From assembly GCA_018971525.1 (NCBI GenBank), contig JAGXAR010000021.1:1-57199 (forward strand): a stretch of DNA of 57,199 bases, in the 5' to 3' direction. The stretch comes from Nitrospirota bacterium (GTDB taxonomy: Bacteria > Nitrospirota > Nitrospiria > Nitrospirales > Nitrospiraceae). The stretch's first letter is position 1. The number at the start of each line of letters is the position of its first letter. Below the pieces are notes generated by a model that was given only the letters and a program-made list of their open reading frames with translations, searched no databases and was not told the origin of the DNA. Positions 34,701-42,908 of the stretch are shown here, one piece after another. The position numbers and the translations under genes are program-made.

Positions 34701-34881
34701 CGATGCGGCGAGCGGCTTCCACGGCGACTTCTTTGAAGTTGGCGCCGGTCATTTCTCGAAGAGCGCGCCGCTCCTCGACGTAGGTGAGCGCAAGCAGAAG
34801 GGTCAGGGGCAGGAGTCCGACCATCACGATCGCCGTGATGATCTTGTGCTGGAGACTGTGAGACCGACTCCAGAGTGTCAT
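31702..34881 (-). CDS. Membrane-bound multi-PAS sensor histidine kinase
   Basis: The protein (1059 residues from 34881) has a first span near residues 13-34, a large periplasmic Cache-like sensor to about 330, a second span near 335-355 and a HAMP region (to about 405). Three PAS domains start near 420, 565 and 708, with coiled coils between. A HisKA domain with GVAHEINNPLGG (His844) and an ATPase domain ending in the GTGLGLSVS glycine box follow. It should phosphorylate the response regulator whose gene overlaps it. The ligand is unknown. A start at 34908 is also possible, as neither has a strong ribosome binding site. Confidence 0.94.
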   Translation of the reverse strand: MTLWSRSHSLQHKIITAIVMVGLLPLTLLLALTYVEERRALREMTGANFKEVAVEAARRIEMQVSRGMNEAQQLATTPFLRTAVTEANRTYEGKNAQSIQDMIKDWQQRWRQRDKRSEFPLFINRIVTNYLIRWHDIRKSDYVGILVTDQQGALVVSSIPQVEYFYGKTPWWQAVVKGGSLRGYVSEIAFDPGFGTHVVVVAAPIVDDTNGAVIGAITILLRRDTIFHAIAEVTIGATGHAMLFSSDGVPVICPVLAPEEHTVKPELISALGRLKAGWATVADDSHGSRNALIGFAPVRFGESLAPGSLGGKQWITVVRQDPHETYAPLAELVAKVLLYGLLVLAVLWGTGVVVARRIARPIQLLHDGVREIGSGRLDRRLELKTGDEIEGLADAFNQMATNLQRSFAQIEQRVVDVHRLEEKYRDLIEHSPEMIYQLNRSGRFVHVNKTGLEKLKYTLDEMLSMRLWDLVPRGQEPLVLQYLERLVAQGRSSIETVFLAKDGHPIDVEIHATALIDQERGGLVHSRAFVRDVTERHRLEQQLQEYTTKLEQAVSERTRQLVASQARYKALFDLVADSVFMVDPSGMIVAVNKREEQALGYAEANVVGRSLLEVVLPAYHDALRGWLADIITGQRKVPTQEIMVRHADGLETPAETDLIRVGVADQLLVMVQLRDITDRKQLERQLQTYREELEQKVRERTREIEETKQYLENLLENANDVIYTLDTEQRFTYVNSKIEAWGYRKDDLLGRPYLALLSKRHRGRRLKSTLDIGAKQVYEVEVVTRTGEPRAVMVSVSPLHGVEGAILGVLGIARDMTETKKLEQQIRNSEKLASVGKLAAGVAHEINNPLGGILNCLYNLRKGTLSPSRQEEYRASMEDGVRRVQKIVRQLLDFSQQHEPEFALTDINHVVDRVLVLTTHLFAPNRIVLETVLGHGLPHVMVDRHMIEQVLMNLILNAVQAMKDGGILTIRTSVVEGVCLIVVRDTGSGIPPAVLPRIFDPFFTTKSEGEGTGLGLSVSLGIVERHGGKILVDSEVGKGTTFTLCLPVSRERSLMERVS

Positions 34882-34956
34882 GGGTATGCCAGCGAACAGC
34901 TGAGCCATCCCGACGGCCCGGTCGCAGCCCCGTGCCTATCCACAACAGACGGCAGG

Positions 34957-35874
34957 CTAGCTCCGTTTCAAGAGCCGCCCGGACGCTTTAGGCCAGAGCA
35001 ACAGCAACGGACTCGCGACGAAGATCGACGATAAGGTTCCGATGATCACGCCCCCCAAGAGGGCGAGAGAGAAGTCGTGCAAAACCTCTCCGCCGGCCAA
35101 CGTCAGTGGAATCAGCACCAACACGACGGTCAAACTGGTGACGATCGTGCGGCTCAGGACTTGGTTTATCGCATTGTTGATGATGGTCTCTTCGCTATCC
35201 CGCCGCCGCAACCGGAGATTTTCTCTGATACGGTCAAACACGACGACCGTATCCGTCATCGAATAGCCGGCTAAGGTCAGCAATGCCGTCACGACGAGCA
35301 GGGTAATTTCCTTATCCAGGATATAAAAGGCCCCCAACACGGCCAAGACGTCATGGAAGGTCGCCAGGGCCGCGGCGATGCCGAATCGAAGTTCGAATCG
35401 AGCCGCCACGTAAAAAATGATTCCGGCAAAGGAAATAAGGACCGCAATAAGGGCATCCTTCTGGAGCTTCTGTCCGATGGCCGGCCCGATTTCCGTGCTG
35501 GAATCGACCACAAAATGGTTCGAGGGAAACTCCTTCGTAAAGACCGCCACGACCCGTTCGGCAACCTTTTCCTCAAGAGTCGTCGAAGTCTTCAGACGGA
35601 TGAGGAGTTTGTTCTCTTGACCGAATTCTTGCAGCTCGGCGTTGGCCAGGCCGTTCTCCTCCAAACTTTTTCTCGCTTCGTCAATCCGGATCGCTTGGTC
35701 GAACTTCAGCTGGACTGCGGTGCCGCCCACGAAATCGATGCCGAGGTTCGCAGCTCCCCGGGAAATCTGAATGATCGCCACAAGCCCCAGCACCACCATG
35801 ATGCCGGAAAAAAGAAAGGCGAAGCGGCGCTTCCCCATAAAATCGATATTGGTTTTTCCGAGAATCTCTAACAT
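34957..35874 (-). CDS. secF: Protein translocase subunit SecF
   Basis: SecF works with SecD to pull proteins through SecYEG from the periplasmic side using the proton gradient. The 305-residue product has the six-span layout with a periplasmic domain after the first span (residues 35-135) and the conserved GYSMTDTVVVFDRIRENLR segment near residue 215. AAGGAG precedes the ATG. It follows secD by 15 bases and is followed by the sensor kinase gene. Length is typical. Confidence 0.97.
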   Translation of the reverse strand: MLEILGKTNIDFMGKRRFAFLFSGIMVVLGLVAIIQISRGAANLGIDFVGGTAVQLKFDQAIRIDEARKSLEENGLANAELQEFGQENKLLIRLKTSTTLEEKVAERVVAVFTKEFPSNHFVVDSSTEIGPAIGQKLQKDALIAVLISFAGIIFYVAARFELRFGIAAALATFHDVLAVLGAFYILDKEITLLVVTALLTLAGYSMTDTVVVFDRIRENLRLRRRDSEETIINNAINQVLSRTIVTSLTVVLVLIPLTLAGGEVLHDFSLALLGGVIIGTLSSIFVASPLLLLWPKASGRLLKRS

Positions 35875-35889
35875 GCCGGCTCCTTCGAA

Positions 35890-37533
35890 CTAGATGCTTA
35901 ACTGTTCTACTTTGTGTCGTTGATTCAAGAGGTCGAAGATAACCTTGGTCCCGACCAGGGCCGTAAACAGATTGATCCCGATTCCGAGACACAAGGTCAC
36001 GGCAAACCCTTTGATCGGCCCCGTGCCGAAGAGGAACAGCGCCACCCCCGTGATCAGGGTGGTCACGTGAGAGTCGACGATCGTCAACAGCGCCTTGTCA
36101 TACCCTCCGTCCACCGCCAGCCGGACCGCTTTCCCCAGTCGCAGCTCTTCACGGATACGCTCAAAGATCAGGACGTTTGAATCGACGCCCATCCCGATCG
36201 TGAGCACGATTCCGGCGATCCCCGGCAGAGTGAGGGTCGCGTTCAGGGCAGAAAGGGCTCCGATCAAACAGAGCAAATTAAGCACCAGCGCAAAGTCCGC
36301 AATCACCCCGGACATCCGGTAATACACGATCATGAACACCACCACCATGGCACCGGCAAACAGCGTGGCCTGCACACCTTTCTCGATCGAATCTTTCCCC
36401 AGCGACGGTCCGACCGTGAGGTCTTGAATGATCTTGAGCGGAGCCGGCAAGGCGCCGGCCCGGAGGACGATGGCCAAGTCGTTCGCCTCTTGCGTCGAGA
36501 ACGTCCCGGTAATCTGCGCGCGTCCACCGGTAATGCGCTCCTGAATCACCGGTGCCGAGTAGATCGTATTGTCGAGCACGACGGCCATTCGCTTCTTGAC
36601 ATTCTCGCTTGTAATCCGTTCGAATTCCCGACCGCCCTTGGCGTCGAATTCGATCGACACGTAGGGATCATTGAATTGACCGATCGAGACCCGCGCATCG
36701 CTCAACACGTCGCCGGTCAACATGACCCGCTTTTTGACGAGATAGGGAATCCGATATTCGCGGCCGGTGTCTTTGTCGACTGCCCGTTCGAAGAGGATCT
36801 GATCGCCTTCGGGCAGTTTCGCCTCGGCCTGTTTCAGAATCTCCGCTTCTTTCTCTTTTGGAATTCGAGCAGGCAGATCGAGTTTCAGCTGATTGTCCTC
36901 ATCGAGCATCTTAAATTCGAGCAACGCCGTCTCTTTGATCAGATCCTTGGCGCGCCTGGGCTCTTTAACGCCGGGCAACTGCACGACGATCTGCTTCAGC
37001 CCCTGCCGCTGCACCATCGGTTCTGCCACGCCGAACTGGTCGATGCGGTTCCGGATCGTTTCCAACGCCTGGTTGATTGCGGAGTCTTTGATCCGCTTGA
37101 TCTCCATCTCCCGCAACTCCCACACCAGCCGGTTGGCCGATCCGGCAGACTCCGTCTCGCTGAAGATCGGATAATCATCGATCATCTTCTGGATCTGCGC
37201 CTTGAGTTCGGCGTTTTGGAATTGAATCGTAATCTGGGTCGGTCCCGTCCGCGTCACAGACTCGACGGGAATTTTCTTATCGACCAACAAATCTTGCAGC
37301 GACACGACCGATCGATCGACGGCGATCTCGACCGCGCGATCTTCGTCCACTTCCATGACCAGGTGAATCCCGCCTTGGAGATCCAGGCCCAGCGTAATGC
37401 CTTTGCTCGGCATCACCTTCTTCAGCCAGTCAGGAAGCGCCTGATAGAACGGCTGATAGGACGGGATAAAGAAGATCACCGAGACCACCACCACCAACAC
37501 CAACAATGTTAACCGCCCACCCACTTTTTTCAT
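35890..37533 (-). CDS. secD: Protein translocase subunit SecD
   Basis: The 547-residue protein has a first span (residues 8-28), the GLDLQGGIHLVMEV segment that marks SecD, a large periplasmic P1 region, and five more spans in the last 200 residues. The conserved GMGVDSNVLIFERIREELR lies near residue 450. It acts with SecF in the inner membrane. The gene sits in the conserved yajC-secD-secF order. A weak ribosome binding site precedes the ATG. Confidence 0.97.
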   Translation of the reverse strand: MKKVGGRLTLLVLVVVVSVIFFIPSYQPFYQALPDWLKKVMPSKGITLGLDLQGGIHLVMEVDEDRAVEIAVDRSVVSLQDLLVDKKIPVESVTRTGPTQITIQFQNAELKAQIQKMIDDYPIFSETESAGSANRLVWELREMEIKRIKDSAINQALETIRNRIDQFGVAEPMVQRQGLKQIVVQLPGVKEPRRAKDLIKETALLEFKMLDEDNQLKLDLPARIPKEKEAEILKQAEAKLPEGDQILFERAVDKDTGREYRIPYLVKKRVMLTGDVLSDARVSIGQFNDPYVSIEFDAKGGREFERITSENVKKRMAVVLDNTIYSAPVIQERITGGRAQITGTFSTQEANDLAIVLRAGALPAPLKIIQDLTVGPSLGKDSIEKGVQATLFAGAMVVVFMIVYYRMSGVIADFALVLNLLCLIGALSALNATLTLPGIAGIVLTIGMGVDSNVLIFERIREELRLGKAVRLAVDGGYDKALLTIVDSHVTTLITGVALFLFGTGPIKGFAVTLCLGIGINLFTALVGTKVIFDLLNQRHKVEQLSI

Positions 37534-37563
37534 GTCGTCTATAACCCCTTTGTCACTCGCGGA

Positions 37564-37902
37564 CTATGAGTCCTTGTCCTTGTCTTCGTCGTCGCCGCGT
37601 AATCGAGCAATATGTTCGCGTTGTATCCGGATCTTCGTACTATCGGCGATCTGCAGGGTTACCGTCTCCTTCCCGAGGTTCGTCACGGTGCCCCAGATAC
37701 CCGACGCCGTGATGACCTTGTCACCCTTCTTCAGGGCCTCCAGCAACGCCTTCTGCTGTTTCTGCCGTTTTTGTTGCGGCAGAATGAGCAAGAAATAAAA
37801 AATGACGAAGATCAGGACGAACGGAATGAGAGACAAGAGCGTCCCTGAACTGGAACTCCCTCCACCGATCCCTTGAGCCCATGCGACTGATTGCATTACC
37901 AT
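37564..37902 (-). CDS. yajC: Preprotein translocase subunit YajC
   Basis: The 112-residue product has one strong span (LLSLIPFVLIFVIFYFLLI) followed by the LPQQKRQKQQKALLEALKKG basic region and the GDKVITASGIWGTV turn that define YajC. It joins SecD and SecF in the translocon accessory complex. I used the ATG at 37902, preceded by GAGGAGG, because the longer frame would overlap the end of tgt. It lies 25 bases after tgt and 30 before secD. Confidence 0.94.
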   Translation of the reverse strand: MVMQSVAWAQGIGGGSSSSGTLLSLIPFVLIFVIFYFLLILPQQKRQKQQKALLEALKKGDKVITASGIWGTVTNLGKETVTLQIADSTKIRIQREHIARLRGDDEDKDKDS

Positions 37903-37927
37903 ACGAACAGGTTCCTCCTCGACAGGG

Positions 37928-39097
37928 TTAGTCCCATCTGGCATGCCGTTGCGCATCGACCTCAGCGACGTCCGTCGCTGAGACGTCCGATGCAGCCCGG
38001 TCGCGGGAACGGTAAAACTCGTCCCGAAACGACCGTAACGTCCCCTGTGCGATCGCTGACCGCACCTGGCCCATCAGATCGGCAAAATACCAGAGATTGT
38101 GGATTGTATTCAGTCTCGACGACAGCATCTCTTTCACCTGAAAGAGGTGATGGAGATAGGCGCGCGAGTAGCGTGCGCAGACCGGACAGCCGCAGGCCGG
38201 ATCGATCGGCTGTTCATCCCGAACATACCTCGCTTGCTTGATCACCACTCGCCCGAAACTCGTAAAGAGCGAGCCTGTCCGTCCATGCCGCGAAGGCACC
38301 ACGCAATCAAAGAGGTCGATCCCGCGCGCCGTACCTTCGATCAAATCCTCCGGCATCCCCACACCCATCAAATACCGCGGCTTTGAAGCCGGCAGTTCCG
38401 GCACGGTCACATCCAACATGCCATACATCTCTACCTTCGATTCTCCCACCGAGAGGCCGCCGACCGCATAGCCCTCGAAGCCGAGCCCTACGAGGTCACG
38501 AGCCGAAGTCACGCGGAGGTCTGCGTCCAAGCCGCCTTGGACGATCCCGAAGAGGGCTTGATCCGTGCGACGCCGACTGGCCTGGCAACGTTGTGCCCAT
38601 AGGGTGGTCCGCCGCACGGCATCGCGCACAACCTCTTTCTCAGCCGGCAAGGCCACGCAGTGGTCGAATGCCATCATGATATCGGCCCCCAACGCTTCTT
38701 CGATCTCGACAGCCGTCTCAGGCGTGATGAAATGCGCGGACCCATCGAGATGCGACTGAAAGCTCACCCCATCGTCGGTTATCTTGCACAGTTTAGCGAG
38801 ACTGAAAATCTGAAACCCGCCGCTGTCCGTCAAGATGGCTCCGGGCCACCCGGTGAACCGATGCAATCCACCCATCTCAGCTACGATCTTATGCCCTGGT
38901 CGCAGATAAAGGTGGTAGGCGTTGTTCAGCATGAGACGAAAGCCGAGCTGCTCTAGGTCGACCGGATCAATGCCCTTCACCGGCCCCAACGTCCCAACCG
39001 GCATGAAGGCCGGCGTGTCGATCGCGCCATGGGCGGTGCTGAGTCTCCCCAATCGCGCACTCGTCACCCGATCAGCCTGCTGCACTGAAAAGTCCAC
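37928..39097 (-). CDS. tgt: tRNA-guanine transglycosylase
   Basis: Tgt exchanges guanine 34 for preQ1 in tRNAs with GUN anticodons, the first tRNA step of queuosine formation. The 389-residue product has the (beta/alpha)8 core with AFMPVGTLGPVKGIDP, the nucleophile region and the zinc site DPACGCPVCARYSRAYLHH near residue 310. It starts with GTG and has AGAGGGAT upstream. Its position before yajC-secD-secF is common in bacteria. Confidence 0.97.
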   Translation of the reverse strand: MDFSVQQADRVTSARLGRLSTAHGAIDTPAFMPVGTLGPVKGIDPVDLEQLGFRLMLNNAYHLYLRPGHKIVAEMGGLHRFTGWPGAILTDSGGFQIFSLAKLCKITDDGVSFQSHLDGSAHFITPETAVEIEEALGADIMMAFDHCVALPAEKEVVRDAVRRTTLWAQRCQASRRRTDQALFGIVQGGLDADLRVTSARDLVGLGFEGYAVGGLSVGESKVEMYGMLDVTVPELPASKPRYLMGVGMPEDLIEGTARGIDLFDCVVPSRHGRTGSLFTSFGRVVIKQARYVRDEQPIDPACGCPVCARYSRAYLHHLFQVKEMLSSRLNTIHNLWYFADLMGQVRSAIAQGTLRSFRDEFYRSRDRAASDVSATDVAEVDAQRHARWD

Positions 39098-39112
39098 AAT
39101 CCCTCTTGCTTG

Positions 39113-40867
39113 CTACATCTGGTCCGGTGCGGAAATCCCGAGCACGCCGAGCCCATTCTTCAAGACTTGCTGGATTCCTCGCATCAGCGCCAATCTCGCC
39201 GCGGTCCGTTCAGGAGCCAGCACCTCTTTTTGCAGCCCTTCGCCCGGAACCAACCCCTCCGGCGTCACCGCCAATAGGTCTCGATCCGCGGCGGGAGGCA
39301 GAATCCGGTGCTTGTTATAAAACGTATGCAGCAGCCCGGCCAATTGCTGGAGGTAATAGGTCATCCGGTGAGGCTCGTAGGCCATCGCACTACCCTGCAG
39401 GACCGAGGGATAGGCGGAGAGCTTTCGAATCAGCCCCAATTCATCCGGGTCCGTCAACACCGTTAAGTCCGTCTCGCTCGGCAGGGGACAAGCAATGCCT
39501 CGCGCAGCCGCAACGCGCCAGAGGCTGGCGATCCGGGCATGGGCATATTGCACATAGTACACAGGATTATCGGAGGACCGTTGCTTCGCCAGCTCCAAAT
39601 CAAAGTCGAGATGCGAGTTGGAATCGCGCATCAAAAAAAAGAACTTGGCCGCATCGGACCCGACTTCATCGATGACTTCCCGCATCGTGATGAACTCGCC
39701 GGCCCGTTTAGACATTTCCACTTTTTCCCCGCCGCGCAACAGATTCACCATCTGGACCAGCACGACCTGGAGGCGCTCTTTCGGATGCCCATAGGCCTGC
39801 ACGACGGCTTGCATGCGGGGAATATAGCCGTGGTGATCCGCACCCCAGACGTCGATGAGCAGATCATATCCCCGCCGCAGCTTATCCTGGTGGTAGGCAA
39901 TGTCAGAGGCCAGGTAGGTGTACTCGCCGTCCTGCTTCCGGACCACACGATCCTTCTCGTCGCCGAACGCCGAGGACCGGAACCACCAGGCCCCTTCCTG
40001 CTCAAAGAGGAACTGTTGCGATCTCAATTCATCCAGGACCCGTTGGACGGCCCCTGAGTTCACGAGAGAGGCCTCACTGAACCATGACTCGAACTCGATC
40101 CCGAAGGACTTCAGATCCTCGCGAATCAGACTCAGCAGTTCCTGATAGGCAAAGGTTCGACAACGCTCCTCAATCTCTGTGGGCGCAAGTCCGGTCAGCT
40201 CTGGCTCGAGCTGCTGCTTCACTCGCTGGGCCACGGCAGTGATGTAGGCCCCGTGATACCCCTCCGGCGGAAATTCTACCGGCCGGTTCGACAACTCCTC
40301 ATACCGTGCGTAGACGGAGGTCCCCAACAATTTCATCTGTCGGCCGGCGTCGTTGATATAGTACTCACTCACGACGTCATACCCGACCGCTCTGAGCATG
40401 TTCGCCACAGCCTGCCCGACCGCCGCGCCACGCCCGTGGCCCACGTGCAACGGGCCGGTCGGATTCGCACTCACATATTCGACCAAGGCTCGACGTCGCC
40501 GCCCCACCTCGGCTCTTCCATAGGCTGATCCCTGCATCTCGATTTCTCTGAGCACTTCTTGCCAGAGAGCGGGCTTGAGCGTGAGGTTGAGGAATCCAGG
40601 CCTGACGATCTCGACTCGGTCGAAGAGTTGTTCGCGATGAGGAAGATTGTCGATGATGATTTGGGCGATGTCGTGGGGCGCTCGTTGCTCGGAGGCCGCG
40701 AGAGACATGGCGACCGTTGAGGCTAAGTCTCCCCATTCAGGCCGTTTGGGAGCATCAAGACTCAGTTGAGGCCAGGCCTCCGTTTTCAGTTGGCCCTTCT
40801 TTTTGGCTCCATTGAGCGCTCCGAGGAGCGCGCTGGTGACCTTTTCCTGAACGACCCCGCTGGACAA
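39113..40867 (-). CDS. argS: Arginyl-tRNA synthetase
   Basis: The 584-residue enzyme charges tRNA-Arg. The N-terminal Arg-tRNA synthetase domain covers about residues 1-90. The class I signature NPTGPLHVGHGRGAAVG follows near residue 135, a VEMSKRAGEF stretch stands at the KMSKS position near residue 375, and the DALR anticodon-binding domain is at the C-terminus. The start is TTG, with TAGGAG eight bases upstream. The gene is followed 15 bases later by tgt, forming an ordinary housekeeping operon. Confidence 0.97.
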   Translation of the reverse strand: MSSGVVQEKVTSALLGALNGAKKKGQLKTEAWPQLSLDAPKRPEWGDLASTVAMSLAASEQRAPHDIAQIIIDNLPHREQLFDRVEIVRPGFLNLTLKPALWQEVLREIEMQGSAYGRAEVGRRRRALVEYVSANPTGPLHVGHGRGAAVGQAVANMLRAVGYDVVSEYYINDAGRQMKLLGTSVYARYEELSNRPVEFPPEGYHGAYITAVAQRVKQQLEPELTGLAPTEIEERCRTFAYQELLSLIREDLKSFGIEFESWFSEASLVNSGAVQRVLDELRSQQFLFEQEGAWWFRSSAFGDEKDRVVRKQDGEYTYLASDIAYHQDKLRRGYDLLIDVWGADHHGYIPRMQAVVQAYGHPKERLQVVLVQMVNLLRGGEKVEMSKRAGEFITMREVIDEVGSDAAKFFFLMRDSNSHLDFDLELAKQRSSDNPVYYVQYAHARIASLWRVAAARGIACPLPSETDLTVLTDPDELGLIRKLSAYPSVLQGSAMAYEPHRMTYYLQQLAGLLHTFYNKHRILPPAADRDLLAVTPEGLVPGEGLQKEVLAPERTAARLALMRGIQQVLKNGLGVLGISAPDQM

Positions 40868-40963
40868 GAAAAAAACTCCTAAGTCCTTACCAATGAAAGG
40901 AAAAACGAACTGGCCACTCTAGCATACGGGATAGGCAGTGACAAGGCGGCCGGAGTGGATTGT

Positions 40964-41977
40964 CTATCGAACTGCTGTCTCCTTGAGGTGTGCAAGACAG
41001 AGTGTCACGAGATGGTCCTGCCGCATCTCGAGACAAGGTTTGTCCTTGCACCGCCTGACCTCGTCCCATGATCGGCAGAGGCAGAGTGCGCCCTGCAGCA
41101 CGGCAACATGAGTGCCACGGGGAGCCCAGCGAGCGGGATCAGTCGGCCCAAACAGGGCAACCGTACGGACCCCAATTAGTCCAGCCAAATGGGTAACTCC
41201 CGAGTCCTGCCCGACAAAGAGCCGGGCCTGAGCAAGCACCCCAGCGACGGTGAGAACATCGAGGCCCTTGAGGACGATCGGCGGGTTCGCGCATGACTGG
41301 AGGAGACGCTCGACCGGCTCCCGGTCTGCCGGCCCTTCAAGGATCACCGGAATCCCTCCGGAAATCTGAACAGCGGCAACTACAGTCGCGAGTGGCTCCG
41401 GTCCCACACACTTATGGGCACTCCCACTCCCCGGATGGATGACAACAAGAGGCTGTCCAATCGAGAGGCCTGCCGCTTCAATACAGGCCTGCCCGAGATG
41501 GAGGACCGATTCCGTCACCGCCAACAGAACGCCCTCCTCACCATCAGACGGTGCCTCATTGATCGCTTCAAGAAACCGGTCACGTTGATGTGCCGCCTGA
41601 ATCGCGGTCGAGAATGGAGACCTCACGACAACCTCTCGGACGCCGACTGCCTTGAGTGTCTCCGTCAACTTGCCATCGAGATCCTCCATCCAGCTAATGG
41701 CAAGATCGCAGTCCTCCAGCCATGCCTGTACCTGACCCGTGACCGAGTCCGCACCGGCGAACAAGTCCGCGCAGGCTCGCCCCTGCATAGAGATCCACTC
41801 ATCAATGATGCGGCAGGCGAGGAGCAATTTTGCAACCTGGTCCTCTGCACAGAGCACAAGCCGATGTTTGGGAAAGCGGGTCCGCAACCGAGTCATGGCC
41901 GGGACAGCCAAGAGCACATCGCCAAGGCCGCCGGGATGGATCATCACGATCATCCTTGTCACAGTGGGCCTTGCCAT
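40964..41977 (-). CDS. Family 9 glycosyltransferase (heptosyltransferase-like)
   Basis: The 337-residue protein shows the GT9 fold: HPGGLGDVLLAVPAMTRLR at the N-terminus, VIHPGSGSAHKCVGPEPLA in the middle and GQDSGVTHLAGLIGVRTVALFGPTDP near residue 275. These enzymes add heptose or related sugars in lipopolysaccharide core synthesis at the inner face of the membrane. The start could be 41977 or an ATG at 41953; neither has a strong ribosome binding site. No LPS neighbours occur in this window, so the exact sugar is unknown. Confidence 0.9.
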   Translation of the reverse strand: MARPTVTRMIVMIHPGGLGDVLLAVPAMTRLRTRFPKHRLVLCAEDQVAKLLLACRIIDEWISMQGRACADLFAGADSVTGQVQAWLEDCDLAISWMEDLDGKLTETLKAVGVREVVVRSPFSTAIQAAHQRDRFLEAINEAPSDGEEGVLLAVTESVLHLGQACIEAAGLSIGQPLVVIHPGSGSAHKCVGPEPLATVVAAVQISGGIPVILEGPADREPVERLLQSCANPPIVLKGLDVLTVAGVLAQARLFVGQDSGVTHLAGLIGVRTVALFGPTDPARWAPRGTHVAVLQGALCLCRSWDEVRRCKDKPCLEMRQDHLVTLCLAHLKETAVR

Positions 41978-42046
41978 GTTTCTGAAAAACTATTGTGAGC
42001 CATCTTGGAATCAACGATCAGCATATCTGAGATGACAAAAATTCGC

Positions 42047-42196
42047 AGCAGGATGGCCAAAGCTAGACAGGCTGGACGAGCGAGACGGGCAAAACGAGGT
42101 GGGAATCCCATGTGTCCACATCGCGCATATCTCGCAAGTCTCGCGCTGCACGCGGCACGGTCTGTGGCCGCTAGCGGACTCTTTCAGCATCCTGCT
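42047..42196. repeat. 150-base palindromic intergenic element touching the mobA stop
   Basis: The ends are inverted: AGCAGGATGGCCAAAGCTAG at the left and CTAGCGGACTCTTTCAGCATCCTGCT at the right share the AGCAGGATG core. The inner part has further inverted segments (CGAGACGGGCAAAACGAG and CTCGCAAGTCTCGCG). The element ends inside the stop codon of mobA. It shares its terminal bases and its position with the element at 18332-18458. Confidence 0.7.
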
Positions 42197-42818
42197 ACGG
42201 TTGTCCTGACGGAGGTAACTGAGCCAGCAGGGACCGCGCCAGCTCAAGTTCCGCTGGTGTATTCACGTTGTGGAAGGAACGCCCCGAGGGATCGATGGTG
42301 AGCAGATCCGCATCGGTAACATATCGTACCCGGAGGGACGCGTGCGACACCATCTCTTGGATCTTAAGTTCTCGTGCCAGGATCATCTGTTCAACAACCG
42401 GCAGGCATCGTTTGCCATACAAGGCATGCATCGGATGTAACCGGGCTCCGAGTTTCCCCATCACAATATCTGCGGTGGCTCTTCGATTCGTGAACTGGGC
42501 GATGACCGCCGGATCGAGAAACGGCATGTCGCATGCGACCACGAATACGTAGGGCGTTGTTGCCTGCATGAGCCCCGTGTACAACCCTCCGAGACTCCCG
42601 CAATCAGGCACCATGTCTCGCTCAACTCGGGCGTCGACGTCGAGTGGAGGACTGTCCTGCGCAATGACGACCAGTACCTCCTGAAAGATTGAACGAAGCA
42701 CCGCCAGTCCTCGTTCAAGGAGTGTCTGTTCCCCTACCACGAGATAGCGTTTATCTTCGCCCATTCTCCGACTCTTGCCCCCGGCAAGAAGGACGCCGGT
42801 CACATCGATCTCCATCAT
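42195..42818 (-). CDS. mobA: Molybdenum cofactor guanylyltransferase
   Basis: MobA transfers GMP to molybdopterin to form the bis-MGD cofactor of DMSO reductase family enzymes, including NXR. The 207-residue product has the nucleotide-binding start GVLLAGGKSRRMGEDKRYL, the acceptor stretch VVACDMPFLDPAVI near residue 92, and a FHNVNTPAELELA end. GAGGG precedes the two adjacent ATG codons at 42818 and 42815. The gene lies just after the terminator of the cytochrome operon, so it has its own promoter or weak read-through. Confidence 0.94.
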   Translation of the reverse strand: MMEIDVTGVLLAGGKSRRMGEDKRYLVVGEQTLLERGLAVLRSIFQEVLVVIAQDSPPLDVDARVERDMVPDCGSLGGLYTGLMQATTPYVFVVACDMPFLDPAVIAQFTNRRATADIVMGKLGARLHPMHALYGKRCLPVVEQMILARELKIQEMVSHASLRVRYVTDADLLTIDPSGRSFHNVNTPAELELARSLLAQLPPSGQP

Positions 42819-42847
42819 GCCCTCACACGGTAGACGGTCAAAAAGAA

Positions 42848-42875
42848 AGAGGGGGTGGGTCACCCCACCCCCTCT
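42848..42875 (-). terminator. Rho-independent terminator of the bd-like oxidase/cytochrome operon
   Basis: AGAGGGGGTGGG and CCCACCCCCTCT form a very stable 12-base stem with a short loop. On the minus strand it is followed by TTCTTTTTGA. It lies 33 bases after the stop of the NxrC-like diheme cytochrome gene. Confidence 0.92.
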
Positions 42876-42908
42876 TCACTCTCCAGACTCTCTCCGTTCA
42901 GATGAACG

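Noticed and set aside
33784-35034. 416-codon plus-strand frame opposite the sensor kinase
   Set aside because: Antisense to a protein with clear Cache, HAMP and PAS features; composition is typical of a shadow frame.
35380-35400. A GTTCGAATCG string reminiscent of a tRNA T-loop
   Set aside because: It lies inside secF and no matching acceptor or anticodon stem is present. I found no tRNA elsewhere.
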